A stretch of 64,000 nt of DNA from an uncultured Muribaculaceae bacterium (GTDB lineage: Bacteria; Bacteroidota; Bacteroidia; Bacteroidales; Muribaculaceae), in NCBI GenBank assembly GCA_910588245.1, contig CAJUQP010000013.1, forward strand, positions 1-64,000, written 5' to 3'. The translations under genes were made by a program, and so were the position numbers. The notes beneath the pieces are model-generated. The model had not been told where the DNA came from and ran no database searches. It was given only the letters and a program-made list of their open reading frames with translations. Below, piece by piece: positions 44,396 through 52,796 of the stretch (positions are counted from its first letter, which is position 1; each line of letters starts with the position of its first letter).

Positions 44396-44442
44396 AATGC
44401 CTTTCCCTGTCGAACTGACAAACTTGGACGGGGAAAGGCATT
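44396..44442 (-). terminator. Probable hairpin terminator after the GH97 gene
   Basis: AATGCCTTTCCC (44396-44407) pairs exactly with GGGAAAGGCATT (44431-44442). It lies about 20 bases after the stop of the minus-strand GH97 gene. There is no strong T run, so it may stabilise the 3' end rather than terminate. Confidence 0.65.
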
Positions 44443-44464
44443 GTAAATGTTGAAAAGTCGGGTT

Positions 44465-46432
44465 TTATATATCCTTTATGATGACAAATCCGGATGCGTG
44501 GGGAATAGATACTTTTCTCTTCCTGTCTTTGCCGATGGTAATCTCTTCTTTACGCAGTTTGCCATTCTTGCCGTCGGAAATCATGACAGCCTTTCCCTCT
44601 CCAAGCGAATCGAGGTTAAGGGTCAGTTCCTTAGTCTCCTTTTCGGCATTGATGCCTGCGATATACCATTTATCGCCGCTTCTGCGCGATATGACGACGA
44701 ACTTGCCGGGGTATCCTTCAAGCAACGCCACATCATCCCAGAGCGTGGGAACCTCCCGCATGAAATCGAGGGCAATTGGGTCGGCATCCGTCAGGTTGTT
44801 GGGGGCAAGCGCGAAATTCTGCACCGGACTCTGGTAGATAACGGCCAATGCAAGCTGAAAGGCATCGGAGGTCATGCGCCTGTTGCCGCCGTCATTCCCG
44901 CGGTTGAGCCGCTTGTTCAGGAACGTTCCGCCATATTCCATGGCTCCTGCGGCATTGCGGATTATGGGATGCAAGGTGGCGTTGACAGCTTCGTTGTCGC
45001 AGAAGTGCTGTGAGAAAATCATGTTTTCAGATGCAAGCACGGCCTCGCTGCCTACATAATTCGGATACATCCTTTCCCATCCTCTGGGAAGGGTGCATCC
45101 ATGAAATATCACCATAAGTCCATTGTCGTTGGCATCGCTGAGAATGTCTTCATAGAGCCGCATTGTCTCCTGTTTGTCGCCACCGAAGAAATCCACCTTT
45201 ATGCCTTTCACCCCGGCCTCCTTCATCCATTTCATCTCGGCCTTGCGGGCCGTCGGATCGTCCATCTTGTTGATTGGCGACTGCTCAATGTCGTTCCAAT
45301 ATCCGCTCGAACTATACCAGAGGAACGGGGCGACACCTTTCTCTTTCCCATATTCCACAAGATTCTCAATTCCTTCACGTCCCATGGTCTTGTCCCATCC
45401 GGCGTCGATCAAAGTATAAGGATAGCCCATCTCTGAGGCAAGGTCGATATATTTCTTCGAATCCTCCATGTTGATGGCATCATCCTGCCAGAGGATCCAG
45501 CTCCAGGTGGATTTCCCCGGTTTATAATCAATCGAAGCGGGATATTTCTCTTCCACTACATCCCAGGGAAGGGTGGTCTGGGCAAGAGGACGCGGAGAAT
45601 GACCGACCGTGATCAGACGCCATGGTGTGGCTCCGGGGAGGGAAAAAGCGGGTTCCACAGTGCCGTTGCCATTGTTTTCCTCCGGCATCGGGAATTCAAG
45701 GGTAAACACCCCGTTTTCCGGGTCGGAAAGTCTTGACCCGCAGTAATTGCGGTCTACGCCGGTCTCGCTGACGAGAGTCCATGCCTTGTCGGCGATACGG
45801 AATACTGCCGGGAATGTAAATCCATGTCCGTACTTCGATTTTGTGTCGATGGGAGCGTCGATGATATATTCCTCCTCATAACTGGGCTTGGTCCTTTTCC
45901 AGCCGACCATGGCATCCGACTGGGGGGTCAGGAACCCTGTGGCATATGGCGGAAGATGAAACCCTGTGGATTCATCCATCACCCTCACGGCCCCTCTGCC
46001 ATCGGGCTTGGGTAGCCGGTAACGGAACGCTATGTTGCAATGTGCCACCTGCACTTCAAGAATCATGCGGTTTCCTTCAGGATTGACAAATTCACATTCA
46101 AGGGAATTGGCCTCGAAACGGTTGTCTGATTTCTTGATTCTGTCAAGATGATATTTCTTGTCGATTGTTCCTCTTTTTACAGCCACAAGTTTAAGGTCTT
46201 TGGAGAAATCTCCATAATCGGCCACCAGTCCAAGCGGCGAATCGAGCATGATCTCTATGCCGGTATACGTGACGGCATAGGAGGGAGATCCGTCGCTATT
46301 GTCGATAGCGAATTTCAGCCAGCCGTTGGGGCTGGCGACACTTACCGTGTCGATAACGGCCTCCGTGGAGGGGGCGGCATTCAGCGACACAGCCACGCCG
46401 ATAGTGAGGAATGATGTAAGGAATTTTTTCAT
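44465..46432 (-). CDS. Family 97 glycoside hydrolase
   Basis: The 655-residue enzyme has a signal peptide (FLTIGVAVSLNAAP), an N-terminal β-supersandwich (about 25-280), a (β/α)8 barrel (about 290-570) with WSWILWQDDAINMEDSKKYI and YTLIDAGWD, and a C-terminal β-domain. The barrel motif VKGIKVDFFGGDKQ has Asp where the retaining GH97 α-galactosidases have their nucleophile, whereas inverting α-glucosidases of the SusB type use Glu elsewhere. α-Galactosidase activity is thus the better guess, but not proven. It has a TATCTTTG promoter box upstream (46493-46500) and no SusC/SusD partner. Confidence 0.9.
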   Translation of the reverse strand: MKKFLTSFLTIGVAVSLNAAPSTEAVIDTVSVASPNGWLKFAIDNSDGSPSYAVTYTGIEIMLDSPLGLVADYGDFSKDLKLVAVKRGTIDKKYHLDRIKKSDNRFEANSLECEFVNPEGNRMILEVQVAHCNIAFRYRLPKPDGRGAVRVMDESTGFHLPPYATGFLTPQSDAMVGWKRTKPSYEEEYIIDAPIDTKSKYGHGFTFPAVFRIADKAWTLVSETGVDRNYCGSRLSDPENGVFTLEFPMPEENNGNGTVEPAFSLPGATPWRLITVGHSPRPLAQTTLPWDVVEEKYPASIDYKPGKSTWSWILWQDDAINMEDSKKYIDLASEMGYPYTLIDAGWDKTMGREGIENLVEYGKEKGVAPFLWYSSSGYWNDIEQSPINKMDDPTARKAEMKWMKEAGVKGIKVDFFGGDKQETMRLYEDILSDANDNGLMVIFHGCTLPRGWERMYPNYVGSEAVLASENMIFSQHFCDNEAVNATLHPIIRNAAGAMEYGGTFLNKRLNRGNDGGNRRMTSDAFQLALAVIYQSPVQNFALAPNNLTDADPIALDFMREVPTLWDDVALLEGYPGKFVVISRRSGDKWYIAGINAEKETKELTLNLDSLGEGKAVMISDGKNGKLRKEEITIGKDRKRKVSIPHASGFVIIKDI

Positions 46433-46492
46433 GTATCTAAGAAGTTCGTTGTTTTATAGGTTAGCGGAAAGTCTTTCCCATGAATCGGAAAA

Positions 46493-46500
46493 CAAAGATA
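46493..46500 (-). promoter_or_regulatory. Promoter -7 box TATCTTTG of the GH97 gene
   Basis: A perfect TAnnTTTG match on the minus strand, about 60 bases before the start codon. Confidence 0.55.
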
Positions 46501-46629
46501 AATAAAAATTTTGAGACTACCACCTGAGGAGGACTTCTAACTTTGTAATATGCCACAGCTTTACGCAAAGTTTTATCAGACTTCTTCATAAAAAATTTAC
46601 AATAGCGCAGGAGTCTCACGTATTTTTAT

Positions 46630-46637
46630 TAAATTTG
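46630..46637 (+). promoter_or_regulatory. Promoter -7 box TAAATTTG
   Basis: A TAnnTTTG match on the plus strand about 120 bases before the PD-(D/E)XK nuclease gene. It is the best promoter candidate in the 330-base intergenic stretch. Confidence 0.4.
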
Positions 46638-46760
46638 TCGTTAATAATATTAGGCTACAGTTCATATCAAAGGCATAATATGCGACCATTCGTGCATGTC
46701 GAATTTCGATGAGATCTGGTTATGAATTGTGCATTGACATTTATCATCTTTCATTAGGTT

Positions 46761-47753
46761 ATGGGACAGGATAATACGTACATACGCTTTGACTGGGCGA
46801 TGAAGCATATGCTCCGCGATAAAGCTAACTTCGATATTCTTGAGGGTTTTATCTCCGTTCTGACGGGAGAGGAGGTGCATATTGTCGAGATCCTTGAGAG
46901 CGAGAGCAATCAGGACAGCCCTGACGATAAGTTCAATCGCGTCGATATAAAGGCCAAGAACAGTAAAGGTCATCTTATCATCGTGGAGGTGCAGCTTACG
47001 CGGCAGCTACACTATCTGCAGCGTATCCTCTATGGCACATGCAAGGCCATAACGGAGCATATCAATATCGGAGAGAAGTATGATCAGGTCAAGAAAGTGT
47101 ATTCCATCAGCATTCTCTATTGTGACTATGGGCAGGGGGATGATTACGTGTATCATGGCTTGACACGGTTCAAAGGACTTCATACCGGCAGTGATCTCGT
47201 GGTCAGCATGCGGGAGGAGGGAGTGATAGTGCAGCACCTTCCTCAGAAAGTTTTCCCGGAATATTATATAGTGAGAGTCAACGCCTACAACAAAGTGCCG
47301 GAATCACCTCTTGACGAATGGATGGCATACCTCAAGACCGGGAAAGTTAAGGAGAATACGCGCACTCCGGGTCTGCAGGAGGTGAAGAGGAAACTGCGCT
47401 ATCTTTCCATGTCAGACAAAGAACGACGGGAATACGACGCGCATCTGGATAATATCATGGTACAGAATGATGTGCTCGACACTGCCCGGGAGGAAGGTCT
47501 CGCGGAAGGTCTTGAGAAAGGTCTTGCGGAAGGGCGTGAGAAAGGTCTTGCGGAAGGTCTTGAGAAAGGTCTTGCCGAAGGGCGTGAGAAGGGTCTTGCG
47601 GAAGGGCGTGAGAAGGGCCTTGCGGAAGGACAACGGAAAGAGCGTATCGCCATCGCAAGAAATATGCTCGCCGCCGGTATCGGGATTGACCTGGTGACAT
47701 CCATGACCGGTATCACTTCTGATGAACTGAATGATTATGAAGGGAATATTTAA
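46761..47753 (+). CDS. PD-(D/E)XK nuclease / Rpn-family protein with repeat tail
   Basis: The 330-residue protein has the N-terminal signature FDWAMKHMLRDKANFDILEG and the nuclease core FNRVDIKAKNSKGHLIIVEVQ. The core gives the Asp and the Glu-x-Gln version of the (D/E)xK motif that is usual in the PF12784 group. These proteins are related to transposase-associated or recombination-promoting nucleases (Rpn). Residues about 244-290 form tandem eight-residue units of the type REKGLAEG. A final helical part follows (IAIARNMLAAGIGIDLVTSM). Its role is unclear; some family members act in horizontal transfer or phage defence. Confidence 0.88.
   Translation: MGQDNTYIRFDWAMKHMLRDKANFDILEGFISVLTGEEVHIVEILESESNQDSPDDKFNRVDIKAKNSKGHLIIVEVQLTRQLHYLQRILYGTCKAITEHINIGEKYDQVKKVYSISILYCDYGQGDDYVYHGLTRFKGLHTGSDLVVSMREEGVIVQHLPQKVFPEYYIVRVNAYNKVPESPLDEWMAYLKTGKVKENTRTPGLQEVKRKLRYLSMSDKERREYDAHLDNIMVQNDVLDTAREEGLAEGLEKGLAEGREKGLAEGLEKGLAEGREKGLAEGREKGLAEGQRKERIAIARNMLAAGIGIDLVTSMTGITSDELNDYEGNI
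47491..47630 (+). repeat. 24-base in-frame tandem repeat encoding (L/R)EKGLAEG
   Basis: About five copies of a 24-base unit related to GAGAAAGGTCTTGCGGAAGG run through the nuclease gene. Because the unit is a multiple of three, copy number can change without a frameshift. The same repeat seen in closely related proteins varies in number, which suggests slippage. Confidence 0.85.
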
Positions 47754-47801
47754 GAAGTTGTTTAAGAAGCAATGTTAAATAGAACAGGAAGATTAGTCAA
47801 A

Positions 47802-48284
47802 ATGAAAAAAGAGATTCTGTCAGTATTTGTCGCCTCGGTGCTGGTGGCGTCATGTGCCGGGAGCGTCGGCAAGAGATCGGATACGGATACCGTCGGCATT
47901 CAATCGCAGCCTGTCGCAGATGCCGATATAGTAGGGCAGTGGTATATTGAGAATATTGTGTTCAATGATTCGGATTATGTGCGTCCCGGAGAGGAAGTGC
48001 CGGGTGTGGTCCAGCATATGGTTTTCACCGACAGCACATACAGCATTATGACAAACTGCAATTCCATCAGCGGTGAGTATGTCCTCAGGGGCGATTCGAT
48101 CTCATTGGGCGACGGTGCCATGACAGAGATTGCATGCGACAACATGGCAGTGGAGGATGCTCTCCGAAAGATTCTTCCTGAGATTGCGACTGTCGATATG
48201 GAGAATGATTCTGTCGTGCGCCTCAATTGCGGGTCGACAGCCGGATATATTGTGCTTAGTAAACCAACATTCGAGACAAAATGA
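47802..48284 (+). CDS. META-domain lipoprotein
   Basis: The 160-residue protein has lipobox VASC (after FVASVLVAS). A META/HslJ-like domain follows at about 45-155 (VGQWYIENIVFNDS, then a Cys in SIMTNCNSISGEY). ATG 47802 gives a proper signal sequence. The META family is periplasmic and of unknown role, sometimes stress-linked. It overlaps the SIMPL gene by four bases, so the two form one unit. The nuclease gene lies 48 bases upstream and may be co-transcribed. Confidence 0.8.
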   Translation: MKKEILSVFVASVLVASCAGSVGKRSDTDTVGIQSQPVADADIVGQWYIENIVFNDSDYVRPGEEVPGVVQHMVFTDSTYSIMTNCNSISGEYVLRGDSISLGDGAMTEIACDNMAVEDALRKILPEIATVDMENDSVVRLNCGSTAGYIVLSKPTFETK

Positions 48285-48976
48285 GAAATACGATAAATCT
48301 TATCGCTGCGCTTGCCATGATTGTCTTGACGGTGTTGCCGTGCGCCGCGCAGACTGCGCAGTCACCTACGATAGAGGTGACAGGATCGGCAACTGTCAAT
48401 ATCGTGCCCGATCGTATCACAATCGAGATAGGCATGGAAGAATATTATGATCCCGTTTCGGGCGGCGACAGCGTGATAGTGAAACTTGCGGATATTGAGA
48501 AGAAGGTGCGCGCCGCGCTTCACGGCGCAGGGATCGCGGATAAGGATATTGTAATGACAGACATGGGCAATTACCGCGACCGGGAGATGAAAAATGGTTT
48601 TCTCATGGCAAAAAAATTGTCGGCCACTGTCGACGATTTCAGCAAGATCGACAGGATTGCCGACACTATGGGGCGTAAGGGCATATCGAGCTTCAATATC
48701 ACCAGGATCGACAATACCGAGATGGAGCGCTATAATCGTCAGGGATTGAAAGCCGCTCTGGACGCAGCCCGTGATAAGGCGCAGTTCATAGCCGAGACAG
48801 AGGGAGTGAAACTGTCGTTTCCCTTAGAGATCGTGGAAAATGGCCCAAACTACTATGACACTCCCACATTCAGTAATGTCGCGTTCGACAGTGGAGCCGG
48901 AATGGAGAATATGCGACGTATCGTGCGCCGCTATAGCGTGAAGGTGCGCTACTATTTCTATCCCTCGGCTGATTAG
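48281..48976 (+). CDS. SIMPL domain (DUF541) protein
   Basis: The 231-residue protein has a signal peptide (VLTVLPCAAQ) and a SIMPL domain starting PTIEVTGSATVNIVPDRITI. It continues with the conserved region NRQGLKAALDAARDKAQF, a C-terminal helix and a β-strand. SIMPL proteins are periplasmic or outer-membrane-associated oligomers, reported with envelope stress and oxidative stress, but the biochemical function is open. It is translationally coupled to the META lipoprotein. Confidence 0.88.
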   Translation: MRNTINLIAALAMIVLTVLPCAAQTAQSPTIEVTGSATVNIVPDRITIEIGMEEYYDPVSGGDSVIVKLADIEKKVRAALHGAGIADKDIVMTDMGNYRDREMKNGFLMAKKLSATVDDFSKIDRIADTMGRKGISSFNITRIDNTEMERYNRQGLKAALDAARDKAQFIAETEGVKLSFPLEIVENGPNYYDTPTFSNVAFDSGAGMENMRRIVRRYSVKVRYYFYPSAD

Positions 48977-49057
48977 TATGGCTCCTGGTAGCAAGCAGCT
49001 TTATAATAATGCAGCAAACATATGATCAAGAAGTACCGATTGCGTTTTTAAGGAAGA

Positions 49058-49261
49058 ATGGACGTATTGCGTAAAGAACTTGAGAGTATATATGCCTCCC
49101 AATGCCTTGATGTGGAATATCTTCCGGAAGAACGGCTGGAAGAAGTCAGAACGCTTGCCTCTGCTATCGTGAGGGTCAGCAACGCGTGTGCGGTTGTCAC
49201 TGATGCCTCCTGCGATCGCTGCTATGTCTATTCCGGTACGTTCGGGGAGTTGATATGCTGA
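49058..49261 (+). pseudogene. N-terminal stub of a LuxR/PAS-type regulator
   Basis: The 67-residue frame reads like the N-terminus of Bacteroidota LuxR-type regulators (helical start LRKELESIYASQCLD, then VVTDASCDRCYVYSGTFGEL), in which a PAS-like part and a C-terminal helix-turn-helix should follow. It stops at 49261, a few codons into a sequence that belongs to another gene. The junction is at about 49250-49256. Confidence 0.65.
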
Positions 49262-49874
49262 GGCCGGTTTTTCAAGCATGGTCAATTTCTTTTTCCCAAA
49301 ACATGGAGTCCTCGATGGCATTGTCTACACCTGGCAAGCTTATGCCGACAGCGTGGTTGCGCATCCGGGATGGCATCCGTTCAGTTATCTCAATAATTCC
49401 TACCATCGGGATGCCGATATGGACAATATGGTTGATTGTGCCACGACTCTGTTGCTTGCTCCCGGTGTTGCCCAGATATTTTATGGCGACGAGACTGGCC
49501 GGGGATTGAGCGACGCCCGGTATAATGTAGATAGTGCCCAGGCGTTCCGCTCCGATATGGACTGGAAAAATATAAACCCGGATTATCTCTGTCATTTCAG
49601 GCGTCTTGGAAAGATACGCAGGGAAAACCCTGTGATCTCTACCGGCAGATAGGAGACATTTGATGTGCATACTGCATTGAGATACAATGACCGCGGAGAG
49701 AAGATACTTATAAAGCTTAACCCGGAGGGGGGCGCCGCAGTTAATCTCTATGGTGTGTTCGATGACGGTCAGACTGTGGAGGATCTCTACACCGGCCAGA
49801 CTGCCGAGGTGAAAGACGGATGCGTGTCTTTCCCGACATATGAGAACCATGTCGCCGTGATCAAGGCCCGTTGA
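49254..49874 (+). pseudogene. 3' fragment of a GH13 α-amylase with an in-frame TAG
   Basis: The frame AEAGFSSMVNFFFPKHG, YLNNSYHRDADMDNMVD and LLLAPGVAQIFYGDETG matches the second half of a GH13 (β/α)8 barrel. A TAG at 49650-49652 interrupts it, and the same frame continues through the C-terminal β-domain (HTALRYNDRGEKILIKLNP) to 49874. The N-terminal half of the barrel is missing. The fragment begins directly at the end of the LuxR-like stub, so a deletion or recombination fused two gene remnants. It is not functional. Confidence 0.85.
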
Positions 49875-50183
49875 TATGATAAGCTAAGCAGAAATCATCC
49901 CTCTGGCGGAATGATTGCGGGAATGAACAACTTCTTGATCACAACATCATGATTAAACTTTCTGTGCAGTGCTTGAAACGCATTGATATTTAGCGAATTG
50001 TATATTTTGAGGCATAAAAGCCCGAAAATGCTCAATTTTACCTACTGAAAATCGCTTTCACAGCCCCTCCCGGGCCTGTGTAGGATATTTCATGCTTTAA
50101 AATTGTTAAAGAATAGAAGAATTCGAATAAATAATGTAACTTTATAAATTTAATTTCGGTAACTCAAAAATTATTCATGAATT
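49875..50183. other. Intergenic stretch without an assigned gene
   Basis: About 310 bases of AT-rich sequence with no gene recognised. A weak TAACTTTA box lies at about 50137-50144 upstream of the next gene. The word-like segment near 49920-49990 could be mobile-element remnant, but nothing firm is visible. Confidence 0.3.
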
Positions 50184-50645
50184 ATGTCGCTCAGATTATA
50201 TGTTGTCTTTAAACCTGACGATGGTCTTACCAGAGAAGATTCGATGCTTAGAATCAATGAACGATTCCCCAATACTGCGAGCATTAGTGATGATTGTATT
50301 AACCTTGATGGGAAATGGCCAGGATTTTTAACACAATCGGATAATTACAATAACGTTCCCTGTTTCCCATATTGGAGTTTCTATTTTTGGTGTTATTGGG
50401 ATGCAGTATTAGAGAATATGGATTTCCGGAGATATGTAATGACGTTGTGCGAATTATTGGGCGCAGACGAATGGTGGTATATCGAGGAAGCATCTATTGA
50501 TTTATATGATGAACTGAGTACTGGCGAATATGAAAATATTTTAGAAAATTCAATAGGCATTGAAAATTTTGAAATACCAAGTTTTTTCCCAAATGGAGAA
50601 CACCATTTCTTTAAAGATTCTTCGCAGCGCGTGAAATCATTATAA
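50184..50645 (+). CDS. Uncharacterised AT-rich gene
   Basis: The 153-residue protein is acidic and aromatic (CFPYWSFYFWCYWDAVLENM near residue 57, then DEWWYIEEA). It has no signal peptide or membrane helix. The pattern of an acidic, Trp-rich small protein with lower GC than its neighbours resembles immunity proteins of polymorphic toxin systems, though no family was recognised. It stands between decayed genes and the defence island. Confidence 0.55.
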   Translation: MSLRLYVVFKPDDGLTREDSMLRINERFPNTASISDDCINLDGKWPGFLTQSDNYNNVPCFPYWSFYFWCYWDAVLENMDFRRYVMTLCELLGADEWWYIEEASIDLYDELSTGEYENILENSIGIENFEIPSFFPNGEHHFFKDSSQRVKSL

Positions 50646-50707
50646 AGTAAGCAATTTACTCTGAGCTGATCTGCTTTTAAAGTATTAGTAATTTTCAATT
50701 ATGCTCT

Positions 50708-51739
50708 TCAACCCGGATGGATGGCGGTTTTGATAACGCCATCGGCGCGGTTGGCGAATAAGTCGTAGGCTTCTTGGATGCGGCTGAGAGGGTAGCGGTG
50801 GGTTATCAGATGGGTTGTATTAATCTTGCCTTCGGAAATCAGCTGCATGATTCCGTCGCAGTCGCAGGCATCGACGCCACCGGTCTTGAACGTGAGGTTT
50901 TTGCCATACATCCAAGGCAGTGGCAATATCTGTTCCTTCTCATAGAGAGCGACGATTGTGACTATTGCATTCGGTCGGGCGCAACGCCATGCGAGTTCAA
51001 AGGTATTTCCGCCCCCGGCAACCTCAATCACGCGGTCGGCGCCACGACCCTCCGTCAATGACTTAAGGACTTCAAGGCATTCTGCCGGCTCGACTACATC
51101 GACATTAGGATAATGCCTGCGCACGAATTCACGGCGGCTTTCGTCAGCCTCGCAAACGACAATCCGTTGAGGCTTATACAACGGCACACATTCCAGAGTA
51201 CACAGTCCGGTGGGTCCTGCACCGATGATCAGCACCGTATCTTCCTCAGAAATCTCCGAGATCTTGGCTGCCCAATAACCGGTGGCGAGAATATCTCCGA
51301 CGAACAGAGCCTGTTCGTCGCTCACCTTATCGGGAATCGGAGTAAGGCCATTGTCGGCATACGGCACGCGGACATATTCTGCCTGACCGCCGTCGATGCG
51401 ACAGCCCAACATCCAGCCTCCTGAGGTGCAGTTGTTCACGTAACCCCGCCGGCAATAGAAACACTCGCCGCAGAAAGTCTCAACATTCACGGCAACCCTG
51501 TCACCCGGCTTTACTTTATTAACTTCCGAACCGATAGTTTCAACTATGCCAACTAATTCGTGTCCCACAGTGATGCCGACTTTAGCTTGAGGCACAGCTC
51601 CATGCAGGATATGAAGATCTGACGAGCAGATACTTGAGAGAGTAACCCTCACCACAGCATCTTTCGGGTCCAAAACTGCCGGCTCCTGCTTTTCAATTAA
51701 TTCAAACCGCCCCGGCGCGGTATATGTCAATGCTTTCAT
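50708..51739 (-). CDS. Zinc-dependent alcohol dehydrogenase family protein
   Basis: The 343-residue enzyme has the catalytic zinc ligands (Cys in SSICSSDLHILHG and His-Glu in TVGHELVG). The structural zinc loop CGECFYCRRGYVNNC holds four Cys. A Rossmann fold follows with VLIIGAGPTGLCTLE and the acidic residue after β2 in CEADESR, which suggests NAD. The family oxidises alcohols or polyols such as sorbitol and threonine-derived compounds; the substrate is unknown. It lies 19 bases after the rhuM gene in the same direction but is probably a metabolic gene that happens to flank the island. Confidence 0.88.
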   Translation of the reverse strand: MKALTYTAPGRFELIEKQEPAVLDPKDAVVRVTLSSICSSDLHILHGAVPQAKVGITVGHELVGIVETIGSEVNKVKPGDRVAVNVETFCGECFYCRRGYVNNCTSGGWMLGCRIDGGQAEYVRVPYADNGLTPIPDKVSDEQALFVGDILATGYWAAKISEISEEDTVLIIGAGPTGLCTLECVPLYKPQRIVVCEADESRREFVRRHYPNVDVVEPAECLEVLKSLTEGRGADRVIEVAGGGNTFELAWRCARPNAIVTIVALYEKEQILPLPWMYGKNLTFKTGGVDACDCDGIMQLISEGKINTTHLITHRYPLSRIQEAYDLFANRADGVIKTAIHPG

Positions 51740-51758
51740 CTCAACTATCTTTATGAGT

Positions 51759-52781
51759 TTATTCTATGTCAAATGGGAGAAGATTGTCATCGTTGAAGCG
51801 GTCGAAATCGGACTGAAAGAGTTTGTCCTGGATGACACGGTATTTCTCGAACTCTGATTCGGCGAAACTCTTGGCGAACTCAGCGGTGATTTTGCCGGCA
51901 TCGGTCAGAACGGGACGGTCAGTAAGATCCAGAAACTTATCAATGCGCTTAGCCCAATCCTCCATAGTCATAGGAATATGACGCTTTGCCATATCTTCCG
52001 CCAAGTCAAGGAATGAGTTGACAATCCGTCCCATATCCTCCAGCTCACTCTCTTTGAGATAATTTTTGGCAATGCTGACATCCGGCTTAACAATCTTCCC
52101 GTTTGGAGCATTTTCCCATGTTGTGAGACCCATATGCTCCTTTTCAGCATTAGCCCGGTCAATTATTAGTTCAGCGGCAGTATGACCATGAACAGCGTAG
52201 TGTATCTTATTCTGCACCTTCTTGAAGAATAATCGGGTAGTCGGAGCATCACGATTGTAATCAATTGCCGTGGCATAAATATCCGTCAGCTTTTGATAGA
52301 AACGGCGTTCACTCAGACGAATCTCCCGGATCTCGGCCAGCAGATGCTCGAAATAGTCTTCACCTATAAACGAGCCGTTCTCCATGCGCTTCTTGTCAAT
52401 CACATATCCACGGATGGCAAACTGACGCAAAACAAACGTACACCACTGTCTGAACTGCGTGGCCCGGGTACTATTTACACGATAGCCGACACTGATTATT
52501 GCATCGAGATTGTAGAAAGTCGTATTATATTTCTTGCCATCTGAGGCAGTTGTTTCCATTTTGGAAATAACTGAATTTTCCGAAAGTTCTCCACTTTCGA
52601 AAATATTCTTTAGATGCTTGCTAATGGCTGGAATTCCTACGTCAAAAAGTTCTGCCATAGCCTTTTGCGTGCACCAAACAGATTCATCACGGTACACGAC
52701 CTGTACACCATCCTCCTTCCCCTCAATCTGAAAGATCAGGAACTCCGCCGTGCTGTTTCGTATTTCAAATTTCTTCGACAT
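51759..52781 (-). CDS. rhuM: RhuM family protein
   Basis: The 340-residue protein belongs to the virulence RhuM family: VVYRDESVWCTQKAMAELFD near residue 28, a BRO/KilA-like segment TFYNLDAIISVGYRVNS (near 85) and FRQWCTFVLRQFAIRGYVI, then a helical C-terminus (HAAGHTAAELIIDRANAEKE-like). Family members are common in pathogenicity and defence islands and are suspected nucleic-acid or Fic partners, but no activity is established. It starts 15 bases after the Fic gene, so the two are probably one operon. Confidence 0.88.
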   Translation of the reverse strand: MSKKFEIRNSTAEFLIFQIEGKEDGVQVVYRDESVWCTQKAMAELFDVGIPAISKHLKNIFESGELSENSVISKMETTASDGKKYNTTFYNLDAIISVGYRVNSTRATQFRQWCTFVLRQFAIRGYVIDKKRMENGSFIGEDYFEHLLAEIREIRLSERRFYQKLTDIYATAIDYNRDAPTTRLFFKKVQNKIHYAVHGHTAAELIIDRANAEKEHMGLTTWENAPNGKIVKPDVSIAKNYLKESELEDMGRIVNSFLDLAEDMAKRHIPMTMEDWAKRIDKFLDLTDRPVLTDAGKITAEFAKSFAESEFEKYRVIQDKLFQSDFDRFNDDNLLPFDIE

Positions 52782-52796
52782 AAAAATCTCAATTCA

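Noticed and set aside
47399..47716. Antisense and shifted frames with repeated PSARPFSR-like units over the nuclease tail
   Set aside because: They are alternative readings of the in-frame 24-base repeat and reflect its periodicity, not separate genes.
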